64,000 bases of DNA from Sphingobium sp. Z007. Lineage in GTDB: Bacteria > Pseudomonadota > Alphaproteobacteria > Sphingomonadales > Sphingomonadaceae. The notes under the pieces were generated by a model. That model was not told the DNA's origin, ran no database searches, and saw nothing but the letters and a program-made list of their open reading frames with translations. The position numbers were made by a program, and so were the translations under genes. Position 1 is the first letter of the stretch; the number at the start of each line of letters is the position of its first letter. The stretch is from positions 310,001 to 374,000 of the forward strand of contig NZ_FBXK01000005.1 of the NCBI RefSeq assembly GCF_900013425.1, given 5' to 3'. Shown here in pieces: positions 9,351-19,837 of the stretch.

Positions 9351-10931
9351 ATGCTCGACGCAACCCTGACGCAACAGCTCAAGGCCTATCTGGTCAACAT
9401 CCGCGAGCCGATCGAACTGGTCGCCTCGCTGGGCGACGACGCCAAATCGAAGGAACTGGGCGACCTGCTCAATGAAATCGCCGCCCTTTCGGACAAGGTG
9501 TCCGTGGTTGAGGGCGCAGACAAGCGCGTCCCCAGCTTCATGATCCGCCGCGTGGGCACCGACATCGGCGTGCGTTTCGCCGGCCTGCCCATGGGCCATG
9601 AATTCACCTCGCTGGTGCTCGCCTTGCTGCAAGTCGGCGGCCATCCGTCGAAGGCGGCGCAGGACCTGATCCAGCAGGTTAAGGATATCGACGGCGACTT
9701 CGCCTTCGAAACCTATTTCTCGCTCTCCTGCCAGAATTGCCCCGACGTGGTGCAGGCGCTCAACCTGATGAGCGTCCTCAACCCCCGGATCAGCCATGTC
9801 GCCATCGACGGCGCGCTGTTCAAGGAGGAGGTGGACAGCCGCAAGGTGATGGCCGTCCCCACCATCTTCCTGAACGGCGAACCCTTCGGTTCGGGCCGCA
9901 TGGAACTGGAGCAGATCGTCGCGAAGATTGACAGTGGCGCAGCCATCCGCGCGGCCGAGAAGATCAAAGCGCAAGACCCGTTCGAAGTGCTGATCGTCGG
10001 CGGCGGCCCCGCCGGCGCGGCGGCCGCCATCTATGCGGCGCGCAAGGGCATCCGCACTGGCGTCGCGGCCGAACGCTTCGGCGGCCAAGTGCTCGACACC
10101 ATGGATATCGAGAATTTCATCTCGGTATCGCGCACCGAAGGGCCAAAGCTCGCGTCGGCGCTGGAAGCCCATGTAAAGGATTATGATGTCGAGATCATGA
10201 ACCTGCAAAAGGCGGCGAAGCTGATCCCGGCCAAGACCGAGGGTGGCTATCATGAAGTCGTGCTGGAAAACGGCGCATCGCTCAAGGGGCGCACCGTCAT
10301 CCTCTCCACCGGCGCCCGCTGGCGGCAGATGGGCGTGCCCGGCGAGGACGAATATCGCAACAAGGGCGTGGCCTATTGCCCGCATTGCGATGGTCCGCTC
10401 TACAAGGGCAAGCGCGTGGCGGTGATCGGCGGCGGCAATAGCGGCGTTGAAGCGGCCATCGACCTGGCCGGCATCGTCGCCCATGTGACGCTGATCGAAT
10501 ATGACAGCCAGCTGCGCGCCGACGCGGTGTTGCAGCGCAAGCTTGCCAGCCTGCCCAACGTCAAGATCATCACCTCGGCGCTCACGACCAAGGTGAACGG
10601 CAATGGCGAACGGGTGACGGGCCTGTCCTACAAGGACCGCAATAGCGGTATCGAGCATGATGTCGAACTGGAGGGCATCTTCGTCCAGATCGGCCTGGTG
10701 CCCAACACCGAATGGTTGAAGGACGCGATCGCCCTGTCGCCGCGCGGCGAGATCGAGATCGACGCGCGCGGCGAAACCAGCCAACCGGGCATCTTCGCGG
10801 CGGGCGACTGCACCACGGTTCCCTACAAGCAGATCGTGATCGCGATGGGCGCGGGATCGACGGCGGGCTTGTCCGCCTTCGACTATCTCATTCGCCTGCC
10901 CGCGGCGGAGGAAGCGGCGCAGGCCGCATGA
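9351..10931 (+). CDS. ahpF: Alkyl hydroperoxide reductase subunit F
   Basis: 526 residues, typical AhpF. This flavoprotein passes electrons from NADH to AhpC. Domains in order: an N-terminal tandem thioredoxin-like domain with the redox pair C127/C130 ([10 protein letters not shown]), an FAD-binding thioredoxin-reductase fold starting at [16 protein letters not shown] (about residue 213), the second CxxC in YCPHCDGP (about residue 345), an NAD-binding [10 protein letters not shown], and the C-terminal FAD motif GIFAAGDCT. The gene is led by AGGAG (9338-9342). It forms the downstream half of the ahpCF pair and ends close to the convergent transporter gene, with a terminator between. Confidence 0.97.
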   Translation: MLDATLTQQLKAYLVNIREPIELVASLGDDAKSKELGDLLNEIAALSDKVSVVEGADKRVPSFMIRRVGTDIGVRFAGLPMGHEFTSLVLALLQVGGHPSKAAQDLIQQVKDIDGDFAFETYFSLSCQNCPDVVQALNLMSVLNPRISHVAIDGALFKEEVDSRKVMAVPTIFLNGEPFGSGRMELEQIVAKIDSGAAIRAAEKIKAQDPFEVLIVGGGPAGAAAAIYAARKGIRTGVAAERFGGQVLDTMDIENFISVSRTEGPKLASALEAHVKDYDVEIMNLQKAAKLIPAKTEGGYHEVVLENGASLKGRTVILSTGARWRQMGVPGEDEYRNKGVAYCPHCDGPLYKGKRVAVIGGGNSGVEAAIDLAGIVAHVTLIEYDSQLRADAVLQRKLASLPNVKIITSALTTKVNGNGERVTGLSYKDRNSGIEHDVELEGIFVQIGLVPNTEWLKDAIALSPRGEIEIDARGETSQPGIFAAGDCTTVPYKQIVIAMGAGSTAGLSAFDYLIRLPAAEEAAQAA

Positions 10932-10953
10932 CCCGATAACCCTGAGCGGGGTT

Positions 10954-12276
10954 TTACGCCAAAGGCCGATCCGGCGACGGGTCGGCCTTTTTGTGTAACC
11001 GTGGCGCCGTCTCTGGCAACATCACCAACACCGGCAGCACGCACAGCGCCACCAGCGCGATCATCGCGCCCGGCGCAGGCGCCCAGCCGCTACGTTCGAT
11101 CAGCCAGTGCGCCAGCCACGGCGTCAATCCGCCGAACAGGGCCGTCGCGCTGGTCGCGCCGAAGGCGAGACCGCTCAAGCGCCCTTCGCCGGGAAACTGC
11201 TCGGCCGTGGCGACTGCGCCGACCGCGCTCACCGCCCCGCCCAGGCAAGCCAGCACCACCGCGCCCGCCAGCGCTACGCCAAACCCGCCCTGCATCAGCA
11301 GGAACATCGCCATTGGCAACACCATCCCCGCCAGCGCCAGCGCCACCAGCACCGGCCGCCGCCCGACCCGGTCGGTCAGCCCTCCCACCAGCGGCGTGAC
11401 CAATATCACCGCCAACGCGGCGAGCGTGGATAGCCACAGCGCGTCCGCCTCTCCCGTCGTCCCCATGGCCGACAGGAAACTGGGCACATAGGTAATGCCG
11501 ACATAATAGGTGATCGATCCCAGCGCCGAAATCGCAAAGCCCCGGCCGATCGCCGCCTTGTGATGGCGCAGGCTGTGGGCGAGCGGATTGCTCGGCGTGG
11601 TCGATTGCGCCTGCTGCCGCAGGAAATCGGGCGATTCCGCCATCGTGGACCGCGCCAGCAGGATCACGCCCGCCAGCGCCGCCCCCACCAGAAAAGGAAT
11701 GCGCCAGCCCCAGTCGGTCAGGCTCTGCGCATCCAGCGACGCGACCGTGATCGCAGACACCCCCGCCGCCAGCAGCGCGCCGACCTCGCTCGCCGCAGAC
11801 GCCAGCGACGTCACGAACCCGCGCCGCTCGGCCCGCGCCCCTTCAAGAAGATAGGCGACGACGCCGGTATATTCTCCGCCCACGGAGAAGGCCATGACGC
11901 AGCGCAACCCGATCATCAGCCACCCCGCCAGCGGTCCCACCTGCGCATGCGTCGGCAGCATCGCGGTCGCCAGCATCGCCGCGGTCATCATCCCCATCGA
12001 CAGCAGCATCGTTACTCGCCGCCCATAGCGATCCCCGATATGGCCGAAGACCACCGCGCCGACGGGCCGCATCAAATAGGCGAGCGCAAAGCCCGCCAAC
12101 GCATCCCCCAATCCCACCGCTCCCCCACCGAAAAAGGTCCGCGACAGTACCGTGGCGAAATAGAGATAGAGGGTGAAATCATACCATTCGACGATGGTGG
12201 ACAGCGCCGCGACCACCAACGATCGGGTCGGCAGCGGCCGGGTGGATATGGGATTGGCCAAAAGATCTGCCTGCAT
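10954..12276 (-). CDS. MFS transporter, metabolite:H+ symporter (ProP/ShiA-like) type
   Basis: 440 residues with about 12 hydrophobic segments. The family hallmarks of the MHS branch of the major facilitator superfamily are visible: IVEWYDFTLYLY near residue 30, RPVGAVVFGHIGDRYGRR between helices 2 and 3, the SVGGEYTG motif, GWRIPFLVG, and the mirrored DRVGRRP in the second half. Members carry small organic acids or osmolytes such as proline, betaine, shikimate or alpha-ketoglutarate with protons. The substrate cannot be read from sequence. It is convergent with ahpF and its stop codon lies beside a terminator serving both directions. No cluster partner hints at a substrate. Confidence 0.9.
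   Translation of the reverse strand: MQADLLANPISTRPLPTRSLVVAALSTIVEWYDFTLYLYFATVLSRTFFGGGAVGLGDALAGFALAYLMRPVGAVVFGHIGDRYGRRVTMLLSMGMMTAAMLATAMLPTHAQVGPLAGWLMIGLRCVMAFSVGGEYTGVVAYLLEGARAERRGFVTSLASAASEVGALLAAGVSAITVASLDAQSLTDWGWRIPFLVGAALAGVILLARSTMAESPDFLRQQAQSTTPSNPLAHSLRHHKAAIGRGFAISALGSITYYVGITYVPSFLSAMGTTGEADALWLSTLAALAVILVTPLVGGLTDRVGRRPVLVALALAGMVLPMAMFLLMQGGFGVALAGAVVLACLGGAVSAVGAVATAEQFPGEGRLSGLAFGATSATALFGGLTPWLAHWLIERSGWAPAPGAMIALVALCVLPVLVMLPETAPRLHKKADPSPDRPLA
10961..10994. terminator. Bidirectional terminator between ahpF and the MHS transporter
   Basis: AAAGGCCGA at 10961-10969 pairs with TCGGCCTTT at 10982-10990 around a 12-nt loop, followed by further T residues on the plus strand and preceded by a T-rich run on the minus strand. 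It overlaps the last codons of the minus-strand transporter gene. Confidence 0.75.
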
Positions 12277-12449
12277 CGATGCGCCTTCCCTGCTGCCGAG
12301 CGATTATAGCTGCCCCGATCCTTGACCCGTGAAAAGGGGGATGTGCGAATAGGGATTATGGGCGGTGAACGCATGGCGTGATAATCCGTCCCCTTGGCCA
12401 AGTCTGAAAAGGCAACGAAGGGTGGATTGCGGACCGTCTGCTTTCCCCA

Positions 12450-12538
12450 CCGTCATGCCAGCGGAGGCTGACATCCTTCTTTTCTGTCAAACGCTTCGTT
12501 CAAGAAGCGAGATCCCAGCCTTCTCTGGATGACAACGA
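12450..12538. repeat. Degenerate palindromic intergenic repeat
   Basis: In the 300-bp gene-free gap 12277-12576, CGTCATGCCAGCGGAGGCTG (from 12451) is matched in imperfect inverted form by a sequence ending GGATGACAACG near 12537. It resembles a decayed version of the element at 7.0 kb. Nothing else is seen in the gap. Confidence 0.55.
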
Positions 12539-12576
12539 TCGGTAGCGGCTTCTGCCCGTGGCGGCCATCCCACCCA

Positions 12577-12915
12577 TCACTCGCCCAACCCCTCCAGCGC
12601 CGAAAAACGCTGCGACCAGAGCGCGCCATGCACGGCCATCCACCCGATCACCGGCGCCAGTCCCTTCACCCGCGCGGCGTACCAGGTTTCGCGCCCTGTC
12701 CGGCGAGCGGTCACGAGGCCGGCCCGTTTGAGCTTGGCCATGTGGCGCGACACCATCGGTTGCGATACGCCCGATTGCTGGGTCAGCGCCTGCACATTCT
12801 GTTCACCATCGCGCACCAGCGCTTCGAGCAGGGCGCGGCGGGTGCCGTCGGACAGCGCCTTGAACAGGGCATCGGTGGCGGCGTTGCGCTCTGCGCTTCG
12901 TGAATCAATCGTCAT
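12577..12915 (-). CDS. ArsR-family winged-helix repressor
   Basis: 112 residues, the normal ArsR length. The winged helix covers about residues 15-90: LFKALSDGTRRALLEALVR, then the recognition helix VSQPMVSRHMAKLKRAGLV and the wing ARRTGRETWYAAR. No metal-binding Cys motif (CxCxxD) is present, so it is more like the SdpR/ActR-type members that often sit beside SRPBCC-domain genes. No such partner is adjacent here. A palindrome CATAA-N8-TTATG lies 9 bp upstream of its start codon and could be an autoregulatory operator. Confidence 0.88.
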   Translation of the reverse strand: MTIDSRSAERNAATDALFKALSDGTRRALLEALVRDGEQNVQALTQQSGVSQPMVSRHMAKLKRAGLVTARRTGRETWYAARVKGLAPVIGWMAVHGALWSQRFSALEGLGE

Positions 12916-12923
12916 GGGTAATC

Positions 12924-12941
12924 CATAATCATCAGGTTATG
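12924..12941. promoter_or_regulatory. Candidate operator of the ArsR-type repressor
   Basis: An 18-bp inverted repeat, CATAA-TCATCAGG-TTATG, lies in the leader of the ArsR gene, 9 bp from its ATG. ArsR-family proteins usually bind short AT-rich palindromes over their own promoter. The assignment rests on position and symmetry only. Confidence 0.45.
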
Positions 12942-13016
12942 AATGGGTCAAGTTTTTGAACGCATAACTACTCTGACCCGGCGTTAACCAAAAAAAGTTC
13001 GGCGGGGCGGGGTATA

Positions 13017-14349
<1,333 letters not shown>

Positions 14350-14365
14350 AACCCACCGCCCAATT

Positions 14366-14468
14366 CCGTTCGGGCTGAGCCTGTCGAAGCCCTTTTCTTT
14401 TCTGCAAGAAGGAACAGCCCCCGTCGGCGAAGCTCAGCATAGCCCTTCGACAGGCTCAGGGCGAACGG
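14366..14468. repeat. Inverted pair of a sphingomonad-type intergenic repeat
   Basis: CCGTTCGGGCTGAGCCTGTC at 14366-14385 is mirrored by a sequence containing CCTTCGACAGGCTCAGGGCG that ends in AACGG at 14468. The pair can form a long hairpin between ccrM and folP. The same motif appears in decayed form near 61.9 kb. Confidence 0.8.
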
Positions 14469-14475
14469 AGTTGAT

Positions 14476-15600
14476 ATGTCATTGCCCACCATCCCCCCCC
14501 ACGCCCGCCTCTACCTGAAACCCACCTGGTTCGTGCCGACGCCGATCGGCTTGCCGGACGGATCGGCGGCGCGGATGGGCAATGGGTTGATCTGGTTCCA
14601 AGGCTATGAATTGAGCGCCCTCGACGGCGCGCGGCGGATTGCGCGGGCCGTGGTGCCGGTGGCCGGGTTCGATGCTGCGATCGCCCGATTGCCTGATGCG
14701 CTGGCGGCGCGGGCGCAGCAGCTGGCGGCGCATATCTCGATCCAGCGCGCGCCGCTGGCACTGGGCGATCGCACCATCCGCTTCGACGCTCCGCAGGTGA
14801 TGGCGATATTGAATGTCACGCCCGACAGCTTCTCCGACGGCGGCAAGCATGTCGGCGATCCGCAGGCGGCGGCCGACGCGGGTTTCGCGATGGCGGCGGC
14901 GGGGGCTGCGCTGATCGACGTGGGCGGCGAATCGACCCGGCCGCGCGCTGCCAAAGTGTGGGAAGGCGACGAGATCGCCCGCATCGCTCCGGTGATCGAG
15001 CGGCTGGCGGCGGCAGGCGTGCCGGTATCGGTCGACACGCGCAAGGCGGCGGTGATGGAGGCGGCGCTGGCGGCGGGCGCCGCAATCGTCAACGATGTCA
15101 GCGCTCTGGCGCATGACCCGCGCAGCCTGGAGGTGGTGGCGCGCGCGGGTTGCCCGGTGATCCTGATGCACGCGCCATCGGCAGGCGATGACCCGCATGA
15201 CAATCCGGCGGGCTATGGCGATGTGGTCGCCGACGTGTTCGACCATCTGGAGGCGCGGATCGCGGCCTGCGAGGCCGCGGGGATCGCGCGCGACCGGATC
15301 ATGGTCGATCCGGGACTGGGCTTCGGCAAGAGCCTGGCCGACAATCTGGCGCTGGTGAATGGCCTGGCGACCTTCCAGGCGCTCGGCGTGCCGCTGCTGT
15401 TTGCGGGAAGCCGCAAGCGGCTGATCGGCGCACTGTCGAACGAAGCGCCCGCGGCCGATCGGCTGGGCGGATCGGTCGCGCTCGCCTTCCGCGCGGCGCA
15501 ACTGGGCGCGCAGATGGTGCGGGTGCATGATGTCCGCGAAAGCGTGCAGGCGCTGCACCTGTGGCGCGGGCTGGCGGATGCGGGGCTGAGCGCGGTTTAG
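14476..15600 (+). CDS. folP: Dihydropteroate synthase
   Basis: 374 residues. It joins para-aminobenzoate to dihydropterin pyrophosphate in folate synthesis, in the cytoplasm, and is the target of sulfonamides. Core motifs: VMAILNVTPDSFSDGG (about residues 110-125), DVGGESTRP, SVDTRKAAV, INDVSAL-like IVNDVSAL, and VDPGLGFGKS. About 105 residues precede the core (LYLKPTWFVPTPIGL and following), an extension absent from E. coli FolP that I believe is usual in sphingomonads. It follows ccrM in the same direction but after a repeat hairpin, so cotranscription is doubtful. Confidence 0.95.
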   Translation: MSLPTIPPHARLYLKPTWFVPTPIGLPDGSAARMGNGLIWFQGYELSALDGARRIARAVVPVAGFDAAIARLPDALAARAQQLAAHISIQRAPLALGDRTIRFDAPQVMAILNVTPDSFSDGGKHVGDPQAAADAGFAMAAAGAALIDVGGESTRPRAAKVWEGDEIARIAPVIERLAAAGVPVSVDTRKAAVMEAALAAGAAIVNDVSALAHDPRSLEVVARAGCPVILMHAPSAGDDPHDNPAGYGDVVADVFDHLEARIAACEAAGIARDRIMVDPGLGFGKSLADNLALVNGLATFQALGVPLLFAGSRKRLIGALSNEAPAADRLGGSVALAFRAAQLGAQMVRVHDVRESVQALHLWRGLADAGLSAV

Positions 15601-15632
15601 CTAGAGGCCCATGACTTCACGTTGACTTTGCT

Positions 15633-15662
15633 CGTCATTGCTTCGCTCCGCTCGCAATGACG
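15633..15662. repeat. Short hairpin between convergent genes
   Basis: CGTCATTGC at 15633-15641 pairs with GCAATGACG at 15654-15662 around a 12-nt loop. It lies between the convergent folP and lipoprotein genes and may act as a terminator in both directions or be a half REP element. Confidence 0.6.
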
Positions 15663-15684
15663 ATTGGACAGAAGCGGCGCAGAA

Positions 15685-16308
15685 TCAGTCCGCGTTAGCT
15701 GCCGGCGCGGGGACGGCCGCAGGCGCAGCCGTCGTCCCGCTCTTAGCCGCGAAGCTGCGCAGGCTGGCAAGGGTCTGTTCGGCGATACCCTGATATTGTT
15801 CGCTCAGCATTTCGGGATAGACGAAGGTTGCGGTCACGATCGCGCCGTCGGGCTGTTTGAGCAGCCGGATGGCGACATTATTGCCTTCGCCGTCATTGGC
15901 TGTGCCGCGATATTCATTCTCGCCGACGAAATCGCCGTCCACGCCTTCGGCGCTGTCGTTGACCGATTCCACGATTTGCTGGAGCGTCTGGTCATTGTCA
16001 TTCTTCTGCCAGAAGACGCGCACGTCCGCCCCCGCGCCAGGGTCCTGATAGACCGCGCCGTCGGCGGTGCTGGCCGCCTTGTCCATGGTCCAGCCTTCGG
16101 GGAAGGTGATGGAAAAGCCGCGCGCCTGGTTCACATAATTGCGGCTGTCCGTGTCCTCCGCCGCGGCATTGGCGAGCGCGGTGGCCGCCGCGGCGTTGGC
16201 GGCGGCGGCAAGCTCCTCCTGGGTCGGCATGTCGGCGACCGGTTCGGACCGGCCGCAGGCGGCGAGCAGGAGCAGGGGAAGGCAAGGAAGAAGAGCGGCA
16301 TGTTTCAT
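15685..16308 (-). CDS. Predicted lipoprotein of unknown function
   Basis: Starting at the ATG at 16308 gives 207 residues with a signal peptide and lipobox LLAAC (Cys near residue 18). An Ala-rich linker follows to about residue 55 (AAAANAAAATALANAAAE). The folded part, about residues 60-185, opens with ARGFSITFPEGWTMD, a pattern seen in PsbP/DcrB-like periplasmic domains, and continues YQDPGAGADVRVFWQ. It ends in an Ala/Pro tail. An earlier in-frame ATG at 16344 would put 12 residues before the signal peptide and is unlikely. The role is unknown, probably in the periplasm at the outer or inner membrane. Confidence 0.75.
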   Translation of the reverse strand: MKHAALLPCLPLLLLAACGRSEPVADMPTQEELAAAANAAAATALANAAAEDTDSRNYVNQARGFSITFPEGWTMDKAASTADGAVYQDPGAGADVRVFWQKNDNDQTLQQIVESVNDSAEGVDGDFVGENEYRGTANDGEGNNVAIRLLKQPDGAIVTATFVYPEMLSEQYQGIAEQTLASLRSFAAKSGTTAAPAAVPAPAANAD

Positions 16309-16387
16309 GGGACGACCCAAAGCATAGGCGCGCGGATAATTCAACGGCGCAGGCCCAGCATCTCGATCATCCGGTTATCGTGGCGGT

Positions 16388-17833
16388 TCAAGCCGCGCTG
16401 TCGATGCCCAGTTCGGCCAGCTTGCGGTAGAGGGTCGATCGACCGATGCCGAGCCGCCGGGCGACCTCCGTCATGCGCCCGCGATAATGGCCGATGGCGA
16501 GGCGGATGACGTCGGCCTCGATCTCCGCCAGTTGCCGCACATGGCCGTCGCCTTCGAACAGGGTGATGCCTGCGCCGTCCCGATGCGGCTGGCTGGCGGC
16601 GCGCGGGCGCAGCGACAATATGCTGGCCCCGGCCTGAATCTGCGACGCGATCTGCGGGAAGTCCTGTGGCGTCAGGGCGTCGCCCTCGCACAGCACGGCG
16701 GCGCGGAAGAGGGCATTTTGAAGCTGGCGGACATTGCCCGGCCAGCCATGTTGCATCAGCAGCGCCAGCGCATCGTCGGTGACGCCCAGGCCGCGCAAGC
16801 CCGGCTGGGTGGCGATGCGGGCGAGCAGGTGGCGGCAGAGCGCGGGAATATCACCCATGCGCTCGCGCAAGGGGGGGACGGTCAACTGGACGACGTTGAG
16901 GCGGTAATAGAGATCCTCGCGGAAATTACCGGCCTCCACCTCTTCGATCAGTCGCTTGTTGGTGGCGGCGATGACGCGGACATCGACATGGACCGGGCGG
17001 CGCGCGCCGATCGGCTGGACTTCGCCGTCCTGTAGCACGCGCAACAGTTTGACCTGCGCGTCGAGCGGCATTTCGCTGACTTCATCGAGGAAGAGCGTGC
17101 CCATGTCAGCGCTGGCGAATTTGCCGACATGACGGTCGAACGCGCCGGTGAAGGCGCCGCGTTCATGGCCGAACAGTTCGGATTCGACCAGATTGGTGGG
17201 AATGGCGCCGCAATTGACCGTGACCATCGCCTGTTTGTGCCGGGGGGAGGCGGCGTGGATGGCTCTTGCGATGACATCCTTGCCGACGCCGCTTTCGCCC
17301 TCGATCAGCACCGGCACGCGGGCGCGGGCCGCCTTGGCGGCGATGGCCAGCGCAGCGCGGAATTGCGGGGCGGAACCGACCACATCCTCGAAGGAGAGGG
17401 GCGCGGTAATCTTTTCGGTGAGGGGGCGGAGTTCACCCGCGGCCGCGCCTTCGGCCAGCGTGGCGTTCAACGCGGCCAGCAGCCGTTCTGGCGCGATCGG
17501 CTTGGACAGATAATCGGTGGCGCCCGCGCGCATCGCTTCAACCGCGATGGCGACATTGTTATGCGCGGTCAGGATCAGGATCGGCAAGGCCGGCCGGCGG
17601 CTGCGAATCTCGCGGATCAGGCCGGACGGTTCATAGTCCGGGCTCCATTGGTCGAGGATGATGGCGTCAAGCTGCATCCCGTCCTGCGTGCCCAGCGTCG
17701 CAATGGCGGTTTCGCCGTCGGCGGCGAAGATGGTGCGCCATCCCGCACGCGCCCCCAGCGCCGATACCAGACGTCGCTGCGCCGGTTCGTCGTCGATCAG
17801 CATCAGCATCGGTACGCCGTCGCGCGCCATCAA
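16388..17833 (-). CDS. Sigma-54-dependent response regulator (NtrC family)
   Basis: 481 residues in the standard three-part order. The receiver domain spans residues 8-120 ([13 protein letters not shown], phospho-acceptor Asp in AIILDQW, Lys in YLSKPIAP). The AAA+ domain spans about 150-380, with Walker A GESGVGKD, the sigma-54-contacting [15 protein letters not shown], Walker [13 protein letters not shown] and the arginine-bearing [11 protein letters not shown]. The Fis-type helix-turn-helix at the C-terminus reads [20 protein letters not shown]. It is therefore competent to activate sigma-54 promoters. The receiver has an unusual QWSPDYEP stretch after the Asp instead of the common MPGM-type loop. 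No histidine kinase is next to it, so the signal is unknown. Confidence 0.93.
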   Translation of the reverse strand: MMARDGVPMLMLIDDEPAQRRLVSALGARAGWRTIFAADGETAIATLGTQDGMQLDAIILDQWSPDYEPSGLIREIRSRRPALPILILTAHNNVAIAVEAMRAGATDYLSKPIAPERLLAALNATLAEGAAAGELRPLTEKITAPLSFEDVVGSAPQFRAALAIAAKAARARVPVLIEGESGVGKDVIARAIHAASPRHKQAMVTVNCGAIPTNLVESELFGHERGAFTGAFDRHVGKFASADMGTLFLDEVSEMPLDAQVKLLRVLQDGEVQPIGARRPVHVDVRVIAATNKRLIEEVEAGNFREDLYYRLNVVQLTVPPLRERMGDIPALCRHLLARIATQPGLRGLGVTDDALALLMQHGWPGNVRQLQNALFRAAVLCEGDALTPQDFPQIASQIQAGASILSLRPRAASQPHRDGAGITLFEGDGHVRQLAEIEADVIRLAIGHYRGRMTEVARRLGIGRSTLYRKLAELGIDSAA

Positions 17834-17984
17834 AACCCCTCATATGCAACCCGAAGGCCATGGTAAGCGCAGGGGGTAAAGGCGGGCTTAACCGCGACGA
17901 ATTTTCTTCAAGGCGGCGGGTTGAGGGCGGGCAGGCTTGACGATAAGAGGTGGGCGACAATCGCTTGAGACAAGGGGACAGGAT

Positions 17985-18107
17985 ATGGCGTCGGACAGCA
18001 ATATGAAGGCTGCTAACCAGACTTATGGAAGTTTCGTCGGCTTCGTCAAATGGGGCACGATCGTCAGCGTCGCGGTCGCCGCGCTGGTGGTGCTGCTGAT
18101 CGCCTGA
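17985..18107 (+). CDS. aa3-type cytochrome c oxidase subunit IV (40 residues)
   Basis: A 40-residue gene preceded by AGGGGACAGG. A short polar N-terminus (MASDSNMKAANQTYGSF) is followed by VGFVKWGTIVSVAVAALVV, one membrane span. This matches the small subunit IV of alphaproteobacterial aa3 oxidases (Pfam COX_aa3_su-IV family; Paracoccus CtaH). It would sit in the inner membrane next to the oxidase core. In many alphaproteobacteria, as I recall, this gene lies immediately upstream of the pnt transhydrogenase genes. That fits the two membrane genes that follow here, which resemble pnt membrane domains. Confidence 0.85.
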   Translation: MASDSNMKAANQTYGSFVGFVKWGTIVSVAVAALVVLLIA

Positions 18108-18144
18108 GCCGCTTGCCGCAGGACGTGACGCAAAGCGCGCGCGC

Positions 18145-18441
18145 ATGACGGGCGCGCTGGCGTTGTTGCCTCTGTTCCTGCTGGGCTGCGCTGGCGGCTA
18201 TGTGATCGCCCGGCCGCGGGCTGACTCCAAACGGTCGGCTTGGCAGTCCGGTGTTGGCGGCGCGGCCGCCATCCTGCTCGTCGGCGCGCTGATCGCCGCG
18301 GCCGAGGCGGGCAGCGCGACGGCGCGCTACATCGCCCTGATCGCTCTATTATGCGCCAGCGCCGCGAGCGTCCTGCTTTTGGGCGTGCCGGAACGCCACG
18401 TGTCGCCGGATGGTGACAGCGATGACGGGTTGGACGCATGA
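18145..18441 (+). CDS. Small membrane protein resembling the PntA membrane domain
   Basis: 98 residues with three hydrophobic spans (about 4-22, 34-55 and 62-80) and an acidic tail. The pattern FLLGCAGGYVIA, then GAAAILLVGALIAAA, then IALLCASAASVLLLGV lines up by eye with the C-terminal membrane part of E. coli PntA (FALACVVGYYVVW, ISGIIVVGALL, IAVLIASINIFGG). The catalytic NAD-binding domain that normally accompanies it is absent. It overlaps the next gene by 4 bp, so the two are translated together. Without a search the homology is a proposal, supported by the gene order after oxidase subunit IV. It may also be an unrelated membrane protein. Confidence 0.6.
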   Translation: MTGALALLPLFLLGCAGGYVIARPRADSKRSAWQSGVGGAAAILLVGALIAAAEAGSATARYIALIALLCASAASVLLLGVPERHVSPDGDSDDGLDA

Positions 18442-19091
18442 TCCCCCCTGTCGGCGCGGCTTGGCTGGGCGCGCAACTGGACGGCATCGATCCGTCACCG
18501 GTGGTGGCGGGTGCCTATCTCCTCTCCGCCCTATTGCTGTTCCTGGGATTGTGGCTGCGCAGCGGCCGCCACGGCAATCGCTGGGCGATGGCGGGCATCG
18601 CGACCGGGGCGGCGACGGCAGTCTATAGCCATGATGTCGTCAACCTGCCGGAAATGGTCAGCGCGGTCGTGATCGGCGGCAGCATCGGGCTTCTGCTGGC
18701 GCGGCGCAGCGCGGTGGCGGCCCTGCCCTGGCTGATGGTCGCGGGGCATGGCCTGCTGGGGGTGGCGGCGATGGCCATGGCGGCGACCTTGTGGCGCAAT
18801 CCTAGCGCCTTCGGCCTGACCGCCGATGATAGCGCGCTGCTGGCGGTCGGCTTTGGTTTGGGCGCGACGACGCTGGCGGGCGCGCTTGCCCTGGGGTTCG
18901 GGCGATGGCTCGGCGCGCTACCTTTACTAAGCAGCGGCGCGGGTTGGACGGCGGCGGCGCTGGGCTTTGCGATCGGGAACAGCGTGATGGTGATGGCGGG
19001 CGGCATGGCGGGCGTCGCGGGGCTACGCTTTGCCTGGCGCGCGAGCAGGATTGCATCAAGAGCCTTGCCCCCCGGGGCGGGCTTACCCTAA
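18438..19091 (+). CDS. Membrane protein resembling PntB without its NADP domain
   Basis: 217 residues, about seven hydrophobic spans, no soluble domain. By eye it follows E. coli PntB's membrane part: AGAYLLSALLLFLGL near residue 25, VVIGGSIGLLLARR (77-90), HGLLGVAAM (104-112) where H104 meets the proton-channel His91, and SGAGWTAAALGFAIGN (166-181) meeting SYSGWAAAAAGFMLSN. Some 50 residues, about two spans, are missing before the last block. The position of PntB Asn222 is Ser165, and Ser139 is Ala149. The NADP-binding domain that makes up the second half of PntB is entirely absent. With the preceding gene it would form a transhydrogenase-like membrane unit with no nucleotide sites. Function unknown. 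Confidence 0.6.
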   Translation: MIPPVGAAWLGAQLDGIDPSPVVAGAYLLSALLLFLGLWLRSGRHGNRWAMAGIATGAATAVYSHDVVNLPEMVSAVVIGGSIGLLLARRSAVAALPWLMVAGHGLLGVAAMAMAATLWRNPSAFGLTADDSALLAVGFGLGATTLAGALALGFGRWLGALPLLSSGAGWTAAALGFAIGNSVMVMAGGMAGVAGLRFAWRASRIASRALPPGAGLP

Positions 19092-19127
19092 CCCTAGGCA
19101 CAAATCATTCCCGCAGCGGAGACCTAT

Positions 19128-19817
19128 ATGCACAAACTCGGCCTGATCGGCGGTCTTAGCTGGACCTCCACCGCGCGCTATTATGCGATCATCAACCAGT
19201 CGGTCCACCGCGCGCTGGGCGGCCAGCATAGCGCGCCGCTGCTGATCGAAAGCCTCGATTTTGCAGAAGTCGCGCGGTGCGCCACGGAAAATGACTGGGA
19301 CTGCGCGTCGGCCCAGTTGATCGGCGCGGCGCAGCGGCTGGAGCAGGGCGGCGCGGGCGCGCTGCTGATCTGCGCCAATAGCATGCACCGCGTTTACGAC
19401 CGGGTGCAGGCCGCGGTCGGCATCCCCATCCTGCATATCGCCGACATTGTGGGCAAGACGATGAAGGCGGACGGCGTCGAAAGAGCCGCGCTGATCGGCA
19501 CGCGCAATGTGATGACAGAAAAATTCTATCGCCAGCGCCTGGTCGGCCACGGCATATCGCTGCTGCCGGCCGATATGGAACTGGCCGAGCGGATCGATCG
19601 CATCGTCTATGACGAGCTGACCGTGGGGAAGGTCAGCAAAGAGTCCGAACGCTATATGAAGTCGGAACTGACCGACATCGCGAAGGAGGATGTGCAAGCG
19701 GTGGTGCTGGCCTGCACCGAGCTGGAGCTGATCGTGGACGTGAAGGCCAATGTCCTGCCGATTTACGATTGTACCAGCATTCACGCTAAGGCGGGGGTGG
19801 AGTTTATCCTGGCGTGA
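19128..19817 (+). CDS. Aspartate/glutamate racemase family protein
   Basis: 229 residues, the length of YgeA-type amino-acid racemases. It should interconvert L- and D-forms of an amino acid (aspartate, glutamate or homoserine in known members) by a cofactor-free two-cysteine mechanism in the cytoplasm. The N-terminus KLGLIGGLSWTSTARYY is characteristic. The first catalytic Cys is in LLICANSMHRVYD (about residue 84), the second in VVLACTELELIV (about residue 198). Substrate cannot be set from sequence. It is 36 bp downstream of the transhydrogenase-like pair and has its own GCGGAG ribosome site. No shared function is evident. Confidence 0.88.
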   Translation: MHKLGLIGGLSWTSTARYYAIINQSVHRALGGQHSAPLLIESLDFAEVARCATENDWDCASAQLIGAAQRLEQGGAGALLICANSMHRVYDRVQAAVGIPILHIADIVGKTMKADGVERAALIGTRNVMTEKFYRQRLVGHGISLLPADMELAERIDRIVYDELTVGKVSKESERYMKSELTDIAKEDVQAVVLACTELELIVDVKANVLPIYDCTSIHAKAGVEFILA

Positions 19818-19837
19818 GTGTTTCCCATAACTGCCGT

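Noticed and set aside
11107..12309. Arg/His-rich plus-strand frames opposite the MHS transporter gene
   Set aside because: They are long runs of Arg, His, Gln and Pro without folds, directly antiparallel to a clear transporter, and have no ribosome sites.
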